64,000 nt of DNA, from the NCBI GenBank assembly GCA_035556715.1, contig DATMER010000077.1, positions 4,225 through 68,224 on the forward strand, in the 5' to 3' direction. A program made the position numbers and the translations under genes. The DNA comes from DATMER01 sp035556715. Its GTDB lineage: Bacteria; Acidobacteriota; Thermoanaerobaculia; Multivoradales; UBA5704. Each line of letters starts with the position of its first letter. Positions within the stretch are counted from its first letter, which is position 1. The notes below the pieces were generated by a model that worked only from the letters and a program-made list of their open reading frames with translations, searched no databases and had not been told where the DNA came from. Shown here one piece after another: positions 45,029 through 53,496 of this stretch.

Positions 45029-45886
45029 ATGCGCGAGGGCACACGGCCGGAGATCTCCCTGGAGATCTCCCTGGTCATACCGGTCCACAATGAGGAAGAA
45101 AACCTGCCGGTCCTCGCCGCCGAGATCCGGGCCGCCCTGGAGCCGCTCGGCCGCCCCTATGAAGTGATCTACGTGGACGACGGCAGCACCGACGGCAGCC
45201 CGGAAGTCATGCGCCGGCTCGCGCAGGAGGACTCCCGGACGCGGATCGTGCGCCAGGCCCGCAACAGCGGGCAGTCGGCGGCACTGGACGCCGGCTTCCG
45301 CCATGCCCGCGGCGCGATCGTGGTCACCCTTGACGCGGACCTCCAGAACGACCCCGCGGACATCCCCCGCCTGCTGGAGCGGATGGACGGCTTCGACGTG
45401 GTCAACGGCGTCCGCGCCCGGCGCCGGGACAACTGGGTGCGCCGGGTCTCCTCGAAGATCGCCAACGGGGTCCGCAACCGGGTCACCCGCGAGTCGGTGA
45501 CCGACGTGGGCTGCACGCTGCGGGCGGTCCGGGCCGAGTACCTGCGGCACCTGCCCCTGTTCAACGGCATGCACCGATTCCTCCCCACCCTCCTCCGGAT
45601 GGAGGGGGCGCGGGTGACCGAGGTGCCGGTCAACCATCGGCCGAGACTGCACGGGCAACCGAAGTACGGCATCCACAACCGCCTGTGGCGGGGCCTCTTC
45701 GACCTCTACGGCGTCCGCTGGCTGCAGACGCGCCGGGTCGACCGGAGCCTCTCCGAGGAGATCGACGTTTGGAACACCAATTCGCCTGGAACGTCTGGAC
45801 TGCCATCGGCCTTCTCGGACAGGCCTGCTTCTTCGCCCGTTTCTTCGTCCAGTGGGTCGCCTCCGAGCGCAAAGGAGCCAGCGTAA
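45029..45886 (+). CDS. Glycosyltransferase family 2, DPM1-like (soluble)
   Basis: 285 aa. LVIPVHNEEENLPVL, VDDGSTDGS (about 49-57) and TLDADLQNDP (near 104-113) are all intact; TDVGCTLRAVR follows. It makes a polyprenyl-phosphate sugar, probably the donor for the GT39 transferases on either side. A 12-base sequence GGAGATCTCCCT is tandemly repeated at the start (EISLEISL). No ribosome site is seen; TAAGAT lies 7 bases before ATG, so a leaderless transcript is possible. Its last ~40 codons overlap the next gene in another frame. Confidence 0.85.
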   Translation: MREGTRPEISLEISLVIPVHNEEENLPVLAAEIRAALEPLGRPYEVIYVDDGSTDGSPEVMRRLAQEDSRTRIVRQARNSGQSAALDAGFRHARGAIVVTLDADLQNDPADIPRLLERMDGFDVVNGVRARRRDNWVRRVSSKIANGVRNRVTRESVTDVGCTLRAVRAEYLRHLPLFNGMHRFLPTLLRMEGARVTEVPVNHRPRLHGQPKYGIHNRLWRGLFDLYGVRWLQTRRVDRSLSEEIDVWNTNSPGTSGLPSAFSDRPASSPVSSSSGSPPSAKEPA

Positions 45887-46077
45887 TCCCCACGGCCTTC
45901 TGGTTCTTCAGTCTGGGCGGCAGCCTCGTCCTCCTCGCCTATGGATTCCACCGCAAGGACCTGGTCATCATCATCGGCCAGCTCCCCGGCTTCCTCATCT
46001 ACACCCGGAACCTCTGGTTCATCTATCGCGGCGGCCAGCTCGCCGGAGCCCAGCCCCCAGGGGCCAGCCAGCCTTGA
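45769..46077 (+). CDS. LAB_N (lipid-A-disaccharide synthase N-terminal domain) small membrane protein
   Basis: 102 aa. Three membrane helices; WNVWTAIGLLGQACFFARFFVQWVASERKG and PTAFWFFSLGGSLVLLAYG match the LAB_N family. Start TTG 45769 is supported by GAGGAG eight bases upstream; it is nested 118 bases inside the GT2 gene. The family is usually found between DPM1-like and GT39 genes, as here, and is thought to act in polyprenyl-sugar handling. Its stop overlaps the next ATG (TGATG). Confidence 0.85.
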   Translation: MEHQFAWNVWTAIGLLGQACFFARFFVQWVASERKGASVIPTAFWFFSLGGSLVLLAYGFHRKDLVIIIGQLPGFLIYTRNLWFIYRGGQLAGAQPPGASQP

Positions 46078-47696
46078 TGATGTCCGCTCGGCGCGATCTC
46101 ACCCTCCTCGCTCTCCTCGGCGCGCTGCTCTTCCTCCCCGGCCTCGGCTCGCGCGACCTCTGGAACCCGGACGAAGCCCGCTACGCCGAGGTCGCCCGCG
46201 AGATGAAGGAGTCCGGCTCCTGGGCGCTCCCCCGCCTCAACGGCGAGATCTATACCCAGAAGCCCCCTCTCCTCTTCTGGCTCATCATCGCCTCCTCCTG
46301 GCTCACCGGGGGAGTCAACGAGATCTCCGCCCGCATCCCCTCGGCCCTGTCGGCCATCGGTGTGATGCTCCTGGTCTTCCGAATCGGAGAGAGACTGTTC
46401 AACCGCCGCGCCGCGTGGATCGCCGCCGGAGCCTTCGCCACCTGCCTGAAGATCCTCTGGCTGGGACGGTTCGGGCAGATCGACATGCTCCTCACCTTCC
46501 TGGTGGCGCTGGGCGTCTGGTTCTGGGTGCGCGGCTACACCGAAGGACGCCCCGGGCTCTACCCTCTCTTCTTCGTGGCCACCGGCATCGCGACCCTGGC
46601 GAAAGGGCCGGCCGGATTCCTGCCGCCGCTCCTCTCCATCCTCGCCTTCCTCCTGATCACGAAAGACACAACTGAGCTCCGGCGCCTGCGGATCCCTCTC
46701 GGCCTCCTGATCTGGGCCGCGGTGGTGCTCGCCTGGCTGATCCCCGCCGGCCTCGCCGGCGGACGCGAGTACCTGGACCAGATCGTCTTCAAACAGAACG
46801 TCACCCGCTACGCCGATCCCTGGCACCACTTCCAGCCCTGGTACTACTACCTGACCGTAATCCCGGCCGAGTTCTTCCCCTGGTCCTTCCTCCTGCCCAC
46901 GGCCCTTGTCGTCGGCTGGAAGCGCTTCCACGGCTCGGAGCAGGACCACCCCGAGCGCAAGGGCTATCTCTTCGCCCTCTGCTGGATCGTGGTGACCGTG
47001 GTGTTCTTCAGCATCTCCCCGGGGAAGCGGACGGTCTACGTCCTCACCATGTACCCGGCCATGGCGCTTCTGATAGGAGCCGCCATGGACCGGATTGCCG
47101 CCGAGTGGCCGCAGGGACGGAGATGGGCGGTCTGGCCGCTCGGCATCCTCTCCGGGCTCGGGCTGCTGATCACGGCCGCCCTTCCGATCGGGGGCCTGGG
47201 ACGGGAAGAGGCCGAGCCTCTGGGAGGAGACCGCTTCGTCTGGCAGGTGACGCTCGTCTTCCTCCTGCCCCTCGCCGGGGCGGTTCATGCCTGGTGGCAG
47301 GCGCGGAAAGGAAGGCTCCCCCGCGCCGTCGCCGGTCTCGCCGCGGGCATGGGAGCCCTGGCGCTCCTCGCGCACCTCTTCCTGATCCCGAAGTTCGACG
47401 TGATCAAGTCCACCCGGGGAATGTCCAGGGAGCTCCTCGCAAGGATGAGGCCGGGCGACACCTACGGAATCTATCCGCGGCTCGACTCGACCATCGTCTT
47501 CTACACGGGCCGCTATGCCGTGAATCTCGACAGCAAGGAAAAGCTGCTGGAGTACGCCAGCCGGCCCGGCCGCGTCTGGGTCCTCGCGCAACGCGACGAC
47601 CTGGCGAAGCTCGACGAGCCGCTCCCGCTCAAGCCGGTTCTCTCGGACGCGGACATCTGGGAGGGGTACATCCTGCTGGGCAAGCCGGGGCTGTAG
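46077..47696 (+). CDS. GT39-family (ArnT-like) glycosyltransferase
   Basis: 539 aa from ATG 46077 (another ATG follows immediately). DLWNPDEARYAEVAREM carries the catalytic Asp-Glu pair in the first periplasmic loop; LNGEIYTQKPPLLFW follows, then about eleven more membrane segments and a C-terminal periplasmic domain with GYILLGKPGL. It transfers a sugar from polyprenyl phosphate to a periplasmic acceptor such as lipid A. With the GT2 and LAB_N genes it forms a three-gene operon. Confidence 0.88.
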   Translation: MMSARRDLTLLALLGALLFLPGLGSRDLWNPDEARYAEVAREMKESGSWALPRLNGEIYTQKPPLLFWLIIASSWLTGGVNEISARIPSALSAIGVMLLVFRIGERLFNRRAAWIAAGAFATCLKILWLGRFGQIDMLLTFLVALGVWFWVRGYTEGRPGLYPLFFVATGIATLAKGPAGFLPPLLSILAFLLITKDTTELRRLRIPLGLLIWAAVVLAWLIPAGLAGGREYLDQIVFKQNVTRYADPWHHFQPWYYYLTVIPAEFFPWSFLLPTALVVGWKRFHGSEQDHPERKGYLFALCWIVVTVVFFSISPGKRTVYVLTMYPAMALLIGAAMDRIAAEWPQGRRWAVWPLGILSGLGLLITAALPIGGLGREEAEPLGGDRFVWQVTLVFLLPLAGAVHAWWQARKGRLPRAVAGLAAGMGALALLAHLFLIPKFDVIKSTRGMSRELLARMRPGDTYGIYPRLDSTIVFYTGRYAVNLDSKEKLLEYASRPGRVWVLAQRDDLAKLDEPLPLKPVLSDADIWEGYILLGKPGL

Positions 47697-47702
47697 ACCG
47701 GG

Positions 47703-48263
47703 TCAGGTACGCCGCCCCTGCGCGGACTCCTCGATGAGCGTGGCCAGGCGCTTCTTCCGGGTCTCCTCCTTCTTCGCACTGACGACCCGCCAGATGGCCG
47801 TCTTCCGATACCACGCGGGTTGAGAATGAAAGAACTCCCACGCCGGTTTGTTGGCCTTGAACTGCCGCTCCTCCGCCTTCTCGAGCGTGGCGGCGTCCTT
47901 CTGCTCATAGGCATAGATGCCGGTCTTCGCTTCCGACCGTTCCTCGAAGGCTTTCAGACCCGCCGGCCGCATCCGTCCCTCGCGGCTGAGCTCCTCGACC
48001 CGCGCGACGTTGACGGCGCTCCAGTTGCTGCTCGGCTTGCGAGGCGTGAAGCGGATCATGTAGCTCTCCTCGCCCAGGCTCTTGCGCACGCCGTCGATCC
48101 ACCCGAAGCACAGCGCCTCGTCCACTGATTCGGGCCACGTGATGCTCGGCTTTCCCGAGCCCTTCTTGTAAAAGCCCACCAGCAGCTCCTTCTCCCGCTC
48201 GTGATGCTTCTCGAGCCAGGCACGGAATTCAGAGGGAGTCGAGAAAAAGATCAGATCAGCCAT
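47703..48263 (-). CDS. YdeI/OmpD-associated family protein
   Basis: 186 aa. FFSTPSEFRAWLEKHHERE, SITWPESVDEALCFGWIDG and RFTPRKPSSNWSAVN are the conserved blocks of the YdeI/OmpD-associated family (a group with bacteriocin-protection annotations and no settled biochemistry). The C-terminus has the usual helical block with AWYRKTAIWRVVSAKKEETR. It starts inside the stop of the next upstream gene (8-base overlap). It begins the accessory stretch that continues into the cassette array, on the opposite strand from the core operon. Confidence 0.8.
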   Translation of the reverse strand: MADLIFFSTPSEFRAWLEKHHEREKELLVGFYKKGSGKPSITWPESVDEALCFGWIDGVRKSLGEESYMIRFTPRKPSSNWSAVNVARVEELSREGRMRPAGLKAFEERSEAKTGIYAYEQKDAATLEKAEERQFKANKPAWEFFHSQPAWYRKTAIWRVVSAKKEETRKKRLATLIEESAQGRRT

Positions 48264-48642
48264 TTTCTCGCATGCTGGCGCGCCCTGCCACGACGAAGGC
48301 GACAGTCATAAGCAAATGAATCACAAGGAACAGTTTCGCTACTTGGCGTGCGTCACCACTGAACACCCCCCATACGTCCATCAAAGTTACGCAACCAAAC
48401 CCAACGATATTGGCAAGGACAATGGCGTTACGCGCCCCAGAAGGCTCCGCATTCCGAGCCATCCAGTTTAGAATTGCAATCCCCAGAAAAGGACCGCTGA
48501 AAATCCGGAGATAGGCGATCAGTGCGGGGGAGGCATCCGCTGGAACGGCATCGATACCTATCTCCCGTGGGGCAAACATGAACCCGACCCCAAGGACGGC
48601 CAGGTAAATCGCTGAGACTGTCAGCACTGCCTTGAGCTTCAT
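48256..48642 (-). CDS. Small integral membrane protein, unknown
   Basis: 128 aa from ATG 48642. It shows four hydrophobic segments (about 8-27, 42-62, 70-90, 98-118), one with YLRIFSGPFLGIAILNWMAR. I do not recognise a family by name. It overlaps the YdeI-like gene by 8 bases and so is coupled to it. The region upstream leads to a weak attC-like element, so these two genes may be the distal end of the cassette array. Confidence 0.6.
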   Translation of the reverse strand: MKLKAVLTVSAIYLAVLGVGFMFAPREIGIDAVPADASPALIAYLRIFSGPFLGIAILNWMARNAEPSGARNAIVLANIVGFGCVTLMDVWGVFSGDARQVAKLFLVIHLLMTVAFVVAGRASMRENG

Positions 48643-48756
48643 GCAATAGGCTCCTGTCTGAAGATATTTGGCGTAACAACCCAGAGAGTGAGGCAAGATG
48701 GGCCAGCCAGGTGGCAAGAAGTGACCGGCCCATGCCGATGGCGTGTCTGCTGATAA

Positions 48757-48817
48757 CCGGCGGACGACGCACGTCAGTGCGTTGGCCGTCCGGTTGATCA
48801 GCCGGTTCGGCCGGTCC
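48757..48817 (-). other. Possible degenerate attC site
   Basis: Imperfect inverted repeat AACCGGCGGACGACGCAC / GTGCGTTGGCCGTCCGGTT with bulged bases, 11 bases after the stop of the TIGR03067-like gene. The core heptamers are poor, so this is the weakest of the attC-like sites and may mark the array's left end. Confidence 0.4.
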
Positions 48818-48827
48818 CAGCGACCGC

Positions 48828-49304
48828 TTAGTTCTTCTCCCTCTTAAACTCGGAGAGAGCACTGTTACTCCCCTTGCCTGCCGAGAATTCCGTGGGGCGC
48901 TCGGGCCTCTCTGGCTGGGCGAGGCAGATCCGTAACGTGTCTCCATCGAGCTCATAGATGCCCCGGTAAATCTGCCCCTTGTGCGAGCCGAACGTTACCT
49001 CAAGGTCAATCGTCTTGGGTTTCTTCGTCGCGTCGATCTTTTTGACCGTCCACTCCAGGACGGTTTTGCCATCCCGCTGCATGGCCCACTTGCCGTCTGC
49101 GTCGCGAACCCAGCGTATTTCCTTCAGGGTTTCTTCGTGGCCTTTGTTTCCGTTGTTCTCGGTGGAAATGGGCCTCCAAGTGCCGGCCATGGCTTTCAGT
49201 TCCTTCCTGAAGGCATCGTCCTGCGGGTCGCCGGAGGCTTTGGGCAACCCGAGGCCGGCCAACAGCAAAGATACCCCCAAGAGCATCGTGGCATTTCGCG
49301 TCAT
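48828..49304 (-). CDS. TIGR03067-type secreted protein
   Basis: 158 aa from ATG 49304, with a signal peptide to about residue 24 (VSLLLAGLGLPKASG). The mature part shows MAGTWRPIS, TKKPKTIDLEVTF, YRGIYELDGDTLRICLA and RPTEFSAGKGS, the conserved string of the TIGR03067 family, abundant in Planctomycetes and found elsewhere; its function is unknown. The gene lies between two attC-like sites, as in a cassette. The upstream attC ends 57 bases before its start. Confidence 0.8.
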   Translation of the reverse strand: MTRNATMLLGVSLLLAGLGLPKASGDPQDDAFRKELKAMAGTWRPISTENNGNKGHEETLKEIRWVRDADGKWAMQRDGKTVLEWTVKKIDATKKPKTIDLEVTFGSHKGQIYRGIYELDGDTLRICLAQPERPERPTEFSAGKGSNSALSEFKREKN

Positions 49305-49360
49305 AATGAAACTCCAGAAGGAGGAGAAACCGGTGCTGATATTACTGCTACGCCGTTGCC

Positions 49361-49440
49361 GCCGAACGTGATCGGGTCTCACCGGCAGACGAAGCGCAAA
49401 AGCGCGTTGGCTGTCCGGTGCAGGCCCCGGGATGTTAGGC
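49361..49440 (-). other. attC-like site (after the RibD_C pair)
   Basis: R'/R'' heptamers GCCGAAC and GTTAGGC enclose TCACCGGCAGACG / GCTGTCCGGTG arms. The stop of the upstream cassette gene (49435) lies inside. Confidence 0.75.
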
Positions 49441-50028
49441 GCCATTCCGTGACTCGGCACGATGTCCTCGCACCTCATAACAGAGCTCCACCATGCCGCT
49501 CTTGTAGGCTTTGGCCTCCGTCAGATGGAGGGCGATGTCTCTATCGAGCTTCTCGAAGAATGGGACCCCATCACCAATCAAGATCGGCAGGATCGAATAA
49601 CGAACTTCGTCGGCTAGCCCGAGACGAAGGCATTCGGCGGAGACTACACCGCCTCCAACAAACCAGATGGTACGGAATGTGGGCCGCAGGTGCCCATTCA
49701 CGAACTGCGCAAGATCGCCTGAGTAGAGCTCGACGGTATCCCGGACCCGCGGCAGCTCCCGACTAGTGAGGACGAAGGTGGGTTTATCGCCATACGACCA
49801 CCCCAACCCTTGGGCTTCAAAACGAAGCGCAGTCTCATAGGTTCGCGATCCCATGACGTAGCAGTCGATCGTCTTGAGGAAGGCCTCGACGAATCCTGGA
49901 TCCATGGTGTCGCCGTCTACGAATTCGTCCGAGGTCTCGAGCCAGTCGACGCTCCCGTCTTTTCGAGCGATGAAGCCGTCTAGACTCGCCGCCATGTGGA
50001 TCGTTACGCGAGAATCAGTGTATGCCAT
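49435..50028 (-). CDS. Dihydrofolate reductase-like (RibD C-terminal fold) protein
   Basis: 197 aa. VTIHMAASLDGFIA, YVMGSRTYET and IWFVGGGVVSAECLR are the RibD_C/DHFR-family blocks. The NADPH-binding G-G-G is present. Such stand-alone proteins are frequent cassette cargo; real DHFR activity or trimethoprim resistance cannot be assumed. The TAGGACGAC before ATG 50028 gives translation coupling to the second member of the pair, whose stop lies 9 bases away. The stop is inside an attC. Confidence 0.8.
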   Translation of the reverse strand: MAYTDSRVTIHMAASLDGFIARKDGSVDWLETSDEFVDGDTMDPGFVEAFLKTIDCYVMGSRTYETALRFEAQGLGWSYGDKPTFVLTSRELPRVRDTVELYSGDLAQFVNGHLRPTFRTIWFVGGGVVSAECLRLGLADEVRYSILPILIGDGVPFFEKLDRDIALHLTEAKAYKSGMVELCYEVRGHRAESRNGA

Positions 50029-50037
50029 CGTGTCGTC

Positions 50038-50646
50038 CTAGCCAACCGTGCCAAGCTGAATATCTCCATCTGGAACATAGGTGCTCATCACAACGCCAGT
50101 TGTTGAAACCTTCGAAGCCACGAGCCGCAGTGCACATGGCCTTGCACCATTTTCAAACAATCGCTTTCCACGGCCAAGAACTACCGGGAACGTCCATACG
50201 TTGTATTCATCAATGAGCGATGCGGCTTGTAGCGTCTGAATCAGATTGCCGCTGCCAATGATTTGAAGGTCGAGTCCAGGCTGGACCTTGAGCGCGGCTA
50301 TGGCTGAAACGACGTCTCCGCCAACTACCGACGAATTATGCCATTGCAATGACTTCAAAGTGCGGGACCCCACATGCTTTTTTGCCGCATTGAACGTCCT
50401 CGCAATCGGATGATCCTCCGGTTGGTGAGGCCAATACGCCTCGAATATTTCGTAGGTTTTGCGACCGAGTACAAGCTCTCGATCGTTGCCATCGAAGCCT
50501 GACATTGATTGGCCCATCACCTCGTCCCAATAGGCGAAGCTCCAGCCGCCCAGCGAGAATCCCTGTGCAGGGTCCTCTTCGGGACCCCCGGGGGCTTGCA
50601 TGACGCCGTCTAGCGACACGAAAGTAGACGCGATGAGCTTTCTCAA
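50038..50646 (-). CDS. Dihydrofolate reductase-like (RibD C-terminal fold) protein, second copy
   Basis: 202 aa from TTG 50646 with AGGAGACC upstream. IASTFVSLDGVMQAPGGPEED, LVLGRKTYEIFEAYWP and LQIIGSGNLIQTL match the same family as the next gene, but the two proteins are diverged (different subgroups). No attC separates them, so this is one two-gene cassette. Substrate unknown. Confidence 0.8.
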   Translation of the reverse strand: MRKLIASTFVSLDGVMQAPGGPEEDPAQGFSLGGWSFAYWDEVMGQSMSGFDGNDRELVLGRKTYEIFEAYWPHQPEDHPIARTFNAAKKHVGSRTLKSLQWHNSSVVGGDVVSAIAALKVQPGLDLQIIGSGNLIQTLQAASLIDEYNVWTFPVVLGRGKRLFENGARPCALRLVASKVSTTGVVMSTYVPDGDIQLGTVG

Positions 50647-50714
50647 AGAGGTCTCCTACTTGTATGGGACTAATAGACAGTGGTACTCCACTTCGACTCA
50701 GGCCAAATTGCGAC

Positions 50715-50775
50715 GCCTGACACCACAGGAGCTCACCGACGGCGTCAGCCGTTCGGTGCAGCGATCGTGTTAGAC
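50715..50775 (-). other. attC-like site (after the PycTM-like gene)
   Basis: GCCTGAC and GTTAGAC heptamers enclose CTCACCGACGGC / GCCGTTCGGTGCAG arms. Confidence 0.75.
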
Positions 50776-50815
50776 GGTTTACTCCTGGTAAACATCACCT
50801 GTCTCCAGACGCGCT

Positions 50816-51403
50816 TTATATACGCACTTCGGCCAAGTAAGACAGCCCGGCAAAGAAGAAGAGGATCAGGGTCGCCGCTGCCAGAACAAACCCGGCGTTA
50901 ACGGCATGATGCTTTGTTCGCACGTTCTTCGCGATTATCTGAATTTGCGAGGCCATCGCCTCAATCTCGAAGAGGTCATTGACCGCTTCCAAGGTGGTAC
51001 GGAATCGCTTCTCCTCAAGATTGGCGACCATCTGGAAAAACCACATCGTCTGCGGGCTATACTGAGCTGGATGGCTGTTTCCACCCTGCGCGGCTTCGAC
51101 GAGCTTTTGTAGCTCTTCCGCTGAGTAGATCCTTGACCATAAACAATAGATAGCGCTAATCACAGAGGCCATAAGGCAAAGCGTCATCAACGCGAGCAAC
51201 GACCAAGTCCAAACTGAGAACTCTCCAAAGACTGCCTTGAGATCGCTAGGCTCCTTGAAGATGGCTCCAGTCAAGAATGCCAGGAACGCGCCGTCGATGG
51301 CCAACACAACCTGAGCTTTACTGTCAGCATTGTCGTACCAGCTTCGCACGTCGTCGTACAGCCTACGCGCATACTCAATGGGCTTGTCACTGTCTGTGCT
51401 CAT
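50816..51403 (-). CDS. Pycsar effector-like (PycTM/DUF5706-type) membrane protein
   Basis: 195 aa. YDDVRSWYDNADSKAQVVLAIDGAFLAFL matches the N-terminal signature of the PycTM family (Y..aD.KA..vLai.ga), in which the first helix precedes a membrane segment; further membrane segments lie near 33-50, 68-92 and 165-190. PycTM effectors are activated by cyclic CMP or UMP made by a PycC cyclase and disrupt the membrane of infected cells. No cyclase is seen next to it or in the window, so it is an orphan; it may be an immunity component or use another signal. Cassette gene: attC sites lie on both sides. Confidence 0.6.
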   Translation of the reverse strand: MSTDSDKPIEYARRLYDDVRSWYDNADSKAQVVLAIDGAFLAFLTGAIFKEPSDLKAVFGEFSVWTWSLLALMTLCLMASVISAIYCLWSRIYSAEELQKLVEAAQGGNSHPAQYSPQTMWFFQMVANLEEKRFRTTLEAVNDLFEIEAMASQIQIIAKNVRTKHHAVNAGFVLAAATLILFFFAGLSYLAEVRI

Positions 51404-51431
51404 GACTCTTGCCCTGCGTAGATTTCGAACC

Positions 51432-51498
51432 GTCTAACGGGTTGGTGCTTCACCGGCAGACGGCGAAGCCGACTGTCCGGTGCAAGCTCTGGTTGGGC
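51432..51498 (-). other. attC-like site (after the FRG gene)
   Basis: GTCTAAC and GTTGGGC heptamers; arms GCTTCACCGGCAG / CTGTCCGGTGCAAGC pair with two extrahelical bases in the arm next to the gene, a classical attC feature. Confidence 0.85.
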
Positions 51499-51535
51499 GC
51501 CAATCAAATCCACGCTGTACACCGAGTGGAGAGAA

Positions 51536-52435
51536 TCAATCACCTTCCACCGGATACCCAGTCTTTCCAATAGGTCCTTCCTCTTCGGGATTAGAGTACT
51601 CAAGGCCAGACTTACCTCCTGAATCTATACCCTGCCGCGGGGCTTGGTCAGAGCGCCTAGGTTCAAGATTGTCAATAGCGTGCTCGGTAGCCTTGTAACC
51701 CGCTCTGTAGAGCCATTCAATATGCCGTGCAAGCCCATCAAGATCTGGATAAACTACGGCCGCATTTATTCCACAGCGGTCGAGGTGATATCTAATGCCC
51801 TTAAAAGTCGACCTAGGTATAAGGATCTTCATGAGCTTGGGGTAATGCTCTGGCGCATTCTGAAGCGCTTGGAGATTTCCCGACTCCAAATCGAAGGGAT
51901 GCACCGTAAACACACTTCCTTGGGCTCGAATGCGCGGACTAATATGTCTCGGCTTCCAGTAACTAATTGCTGTTGTAGCCATTGGAGACGAGTCGCTAAT
52001 GTTGACGACGTCTGCTGCTTGAGGGCAGAACATCCACACCACCGCATTGCGAACGTTCGGTGCCGTAGGACTATCAAGAGCAAACCAGAGTGCCGCCAGC
52101 GGATTAAGTGTCCAATCAAGCAGTCGCGTTGCCATTCCGTGATGCTGGGCGAGCGCTGACAGCTCCCATGTCGAAACTGGAGGGGACGGTATGTAAGCCA
52201 CCACTGCTCTTTCAAAGTGGCTAAGCATTTGCTCTTCAAGCTCCGGCAACGATCGACCGTCAGGAACTCGTAATCTGCCAAGCTTCGGACGGAGAGACCA
52301 GTCGGCAGCCTGCCCCCGAAACAGCGCATCCTCTTCCTTGCAGTGGCGTTCTAAAAACTCAACGAAATCGCTAAGGCGATCGATCGTCCACTGAGGGTAC
52401 GGTGTCGAGCCGTCTATAATTCTAGTCAATCCCAT
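51536..52435 (-). CDS. FRG-domain protein
   Basis: 299 aa. ALFRGQAADWSLRPKLGR gives the FRG name motif, followed by LAQHHGMATRLLDWTLNPLAALWFA, the most conserved block. The C-terminal part has LARHIEWLYRAGYKA and a hydrophilic tail of ~45 residues. FRG proteins are common in defence islands and cassettes; their activity is unknown. It has its own attC 38 bases after the stop. Confidence 0.8.
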   Translation of the reverse strand: MGLTRIIDGSTPYPQWTIDRLSDFVEFLERHCKEEDALFRGQAADWSLRPKLGRLRVPDGRSLPELEEQMLSHFERAVVAYIPSPPVSTWELSALAQHHGMATRLLDWTLNPLAALWFALDSPTAPNVRNAVVWMFCPQAADVVNISDSSPMATTAISYWKPRHISPRIRAQGSVFTVHPFDLESGNLQALQNAPEHYPKLMKILIPRSTFKGIRYHLDRCGINAAVVYPDLDGLARHIEWLYRAGYKATEHAIDNLEPRRSDQAPRQGIDSGGKSGLEYSNPEEEGPIGKTGYPVEGD

Positions 52436-52483
52436 AACTGCTTTCAGACTCGATCATGATACCCTTAGCGTCTGATGTTTAGC

Positions 52484-52544
52484 GCCCAACGCCGTGGAAG
52501 CTCACCGGCGGCGCCAGCCGTCCGGTGCAGCGCCGGGGTTGGGC
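52484..52544 (-). other. attC-like site (after the Mrr-like gene)
   Basis: GCCCAAC and GTTGGGC heptamers, fully complementary, around CTCACCGGCGGC / GCCGTCCGGTGCAG arms; contains the stop codon at 52502. Confidence 0.85.
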
Positions 52545-53392
52545 GCCCCCTGAAACTCCCTCTTTCCCTTCAGGCTACACCACCGCGCGACATCATTTGG
52601 CGTCGCGAGGATCAGGCGGCTATGGGTCTTTTGTGCAAATCGTTGGGCACTAGGTAGATACCTTGAAGTTGTCACAAAAAGTCCTCTGTTCGCCTTCTCC
52701 GACTCTACTACCCCATACAGTGCGGAAACAGCTTCCAGGCTGATCGGCCGAGTTGGTGCATAGCGTTTTGCCTGCACGAGCGTCACTACCTCCCCGATAG
52801 AGTCCTTGCTGAGGAGCCGTAGATCTATGCCTTCGTCGTCGCTTCCTGGGCCAAGCTGCGTCCTATAACCGTGATTGTTGAAGATAGTCTCGAGGAGCTT
52901 CTCGAACTGCCGCCAAGAAAGATCGTAAAGAGCCTCAGGATGCGAGGCAAAGTACTCCAAGAGTTCAGCATTGATCTGCGCAAAGTCGGGTGCAAGAATA
53001 ATGCAGGACGTCTGAAAATCATCAGAATAATAAAGCAAGTCCTCTGGAGGCGGCGACTCCGAGTCTTGGAGAAAAACGAGCTGAACCTCTGCAGCCTCAA
53101 GGGCGGCGTCCACTAAGTCTTCAGAATCAGTGTCAAAAACTGCCCCGCCTTCCCATGGCACGCTGCCGTTCATTGCCTCATCACCGATCTTGATGAGAGC
53201 ATCCCGCAGATCGTCAAAGTCCCAGAACGTTCTGGGAGCCTTTTCACCTTTGAAGCCCCAATCCTCCGAATACAGAGTGACGCTTCCTTGCTCGCGATCG
53301 AGCGTTGCGTTGTACAGAAGGCCACGGATACTGTTCCGGGCGTCGGCCTCCCAGGGGAGGAGACCTTCGTACTCTTCGTCGCGGTCTGACAT
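52502..53392 (-). CDS. Mrr-like restriction endonuclease-family protein
   Basis: 296 aa from ATG 53392; a TTG at 53431 would start inside the upstream attC. The C-terminal half has LSWRQFEKLLETIFNNHGY, DDEGIDLRLL and VTLVQAKRY, the PD-(D/E)xK Mrr_cat layout (catalytic Asp, then QxK), followed by SLEAVSALYGVVESEKANRGLFVTT. The N-terminal ~150 residues are acidic and not recognised. Mrr nucleases cut modified or foreign DNA. Cassette gene. Confidence 0.78.
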   Translation of the reverse strand: MSDRDEEYEGLLPWEADARNSIRGLLYNATLDREQGSVTLYSEDWGFKGEKAPRTFWDFDDLRDALIKIGDEAMNGSVPWEGGAVFDTDSEDLVDAALEAAEVQLVFLQDSESPPPEDLLYYSDDFQTSCIILAPDFAQINAELLEYFASHPEALYDLSWRQFEKLLETIFNNHGYRTQLGPGSDDEGIDLRLLSKDSIGEVVTLVQAKRYAPTRPISLEAVSALYGVVESEKANRGLFVTTSRYLPSAQRFAQKTHSRLILATPNDVARWCSLKGKREFQGAPNPGAAPDGWRRR

Positions 53393-53425
53393 GGTGTCTT
53401 TCACTCTCTGGATCGTCTCAATGGC

Positions 53426-53496
53426 GCCCAACGCCTCGGGGCCTCAGCGCGCACCTGGGCGCGAGCCCAGGTGTCCGCTGGAGGCCCTTGTTAGCC
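53426..53496 (-). other. attC-like site (after the HNH gene)
   Basis: GCCCAAC and GTTAGCC heptamers; arms CACCTGGGC / GCCCAGGTG inside GCCTC / GAGGC. Contains the stop codon of the HNH gene (53491). Confidence 0.8.
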
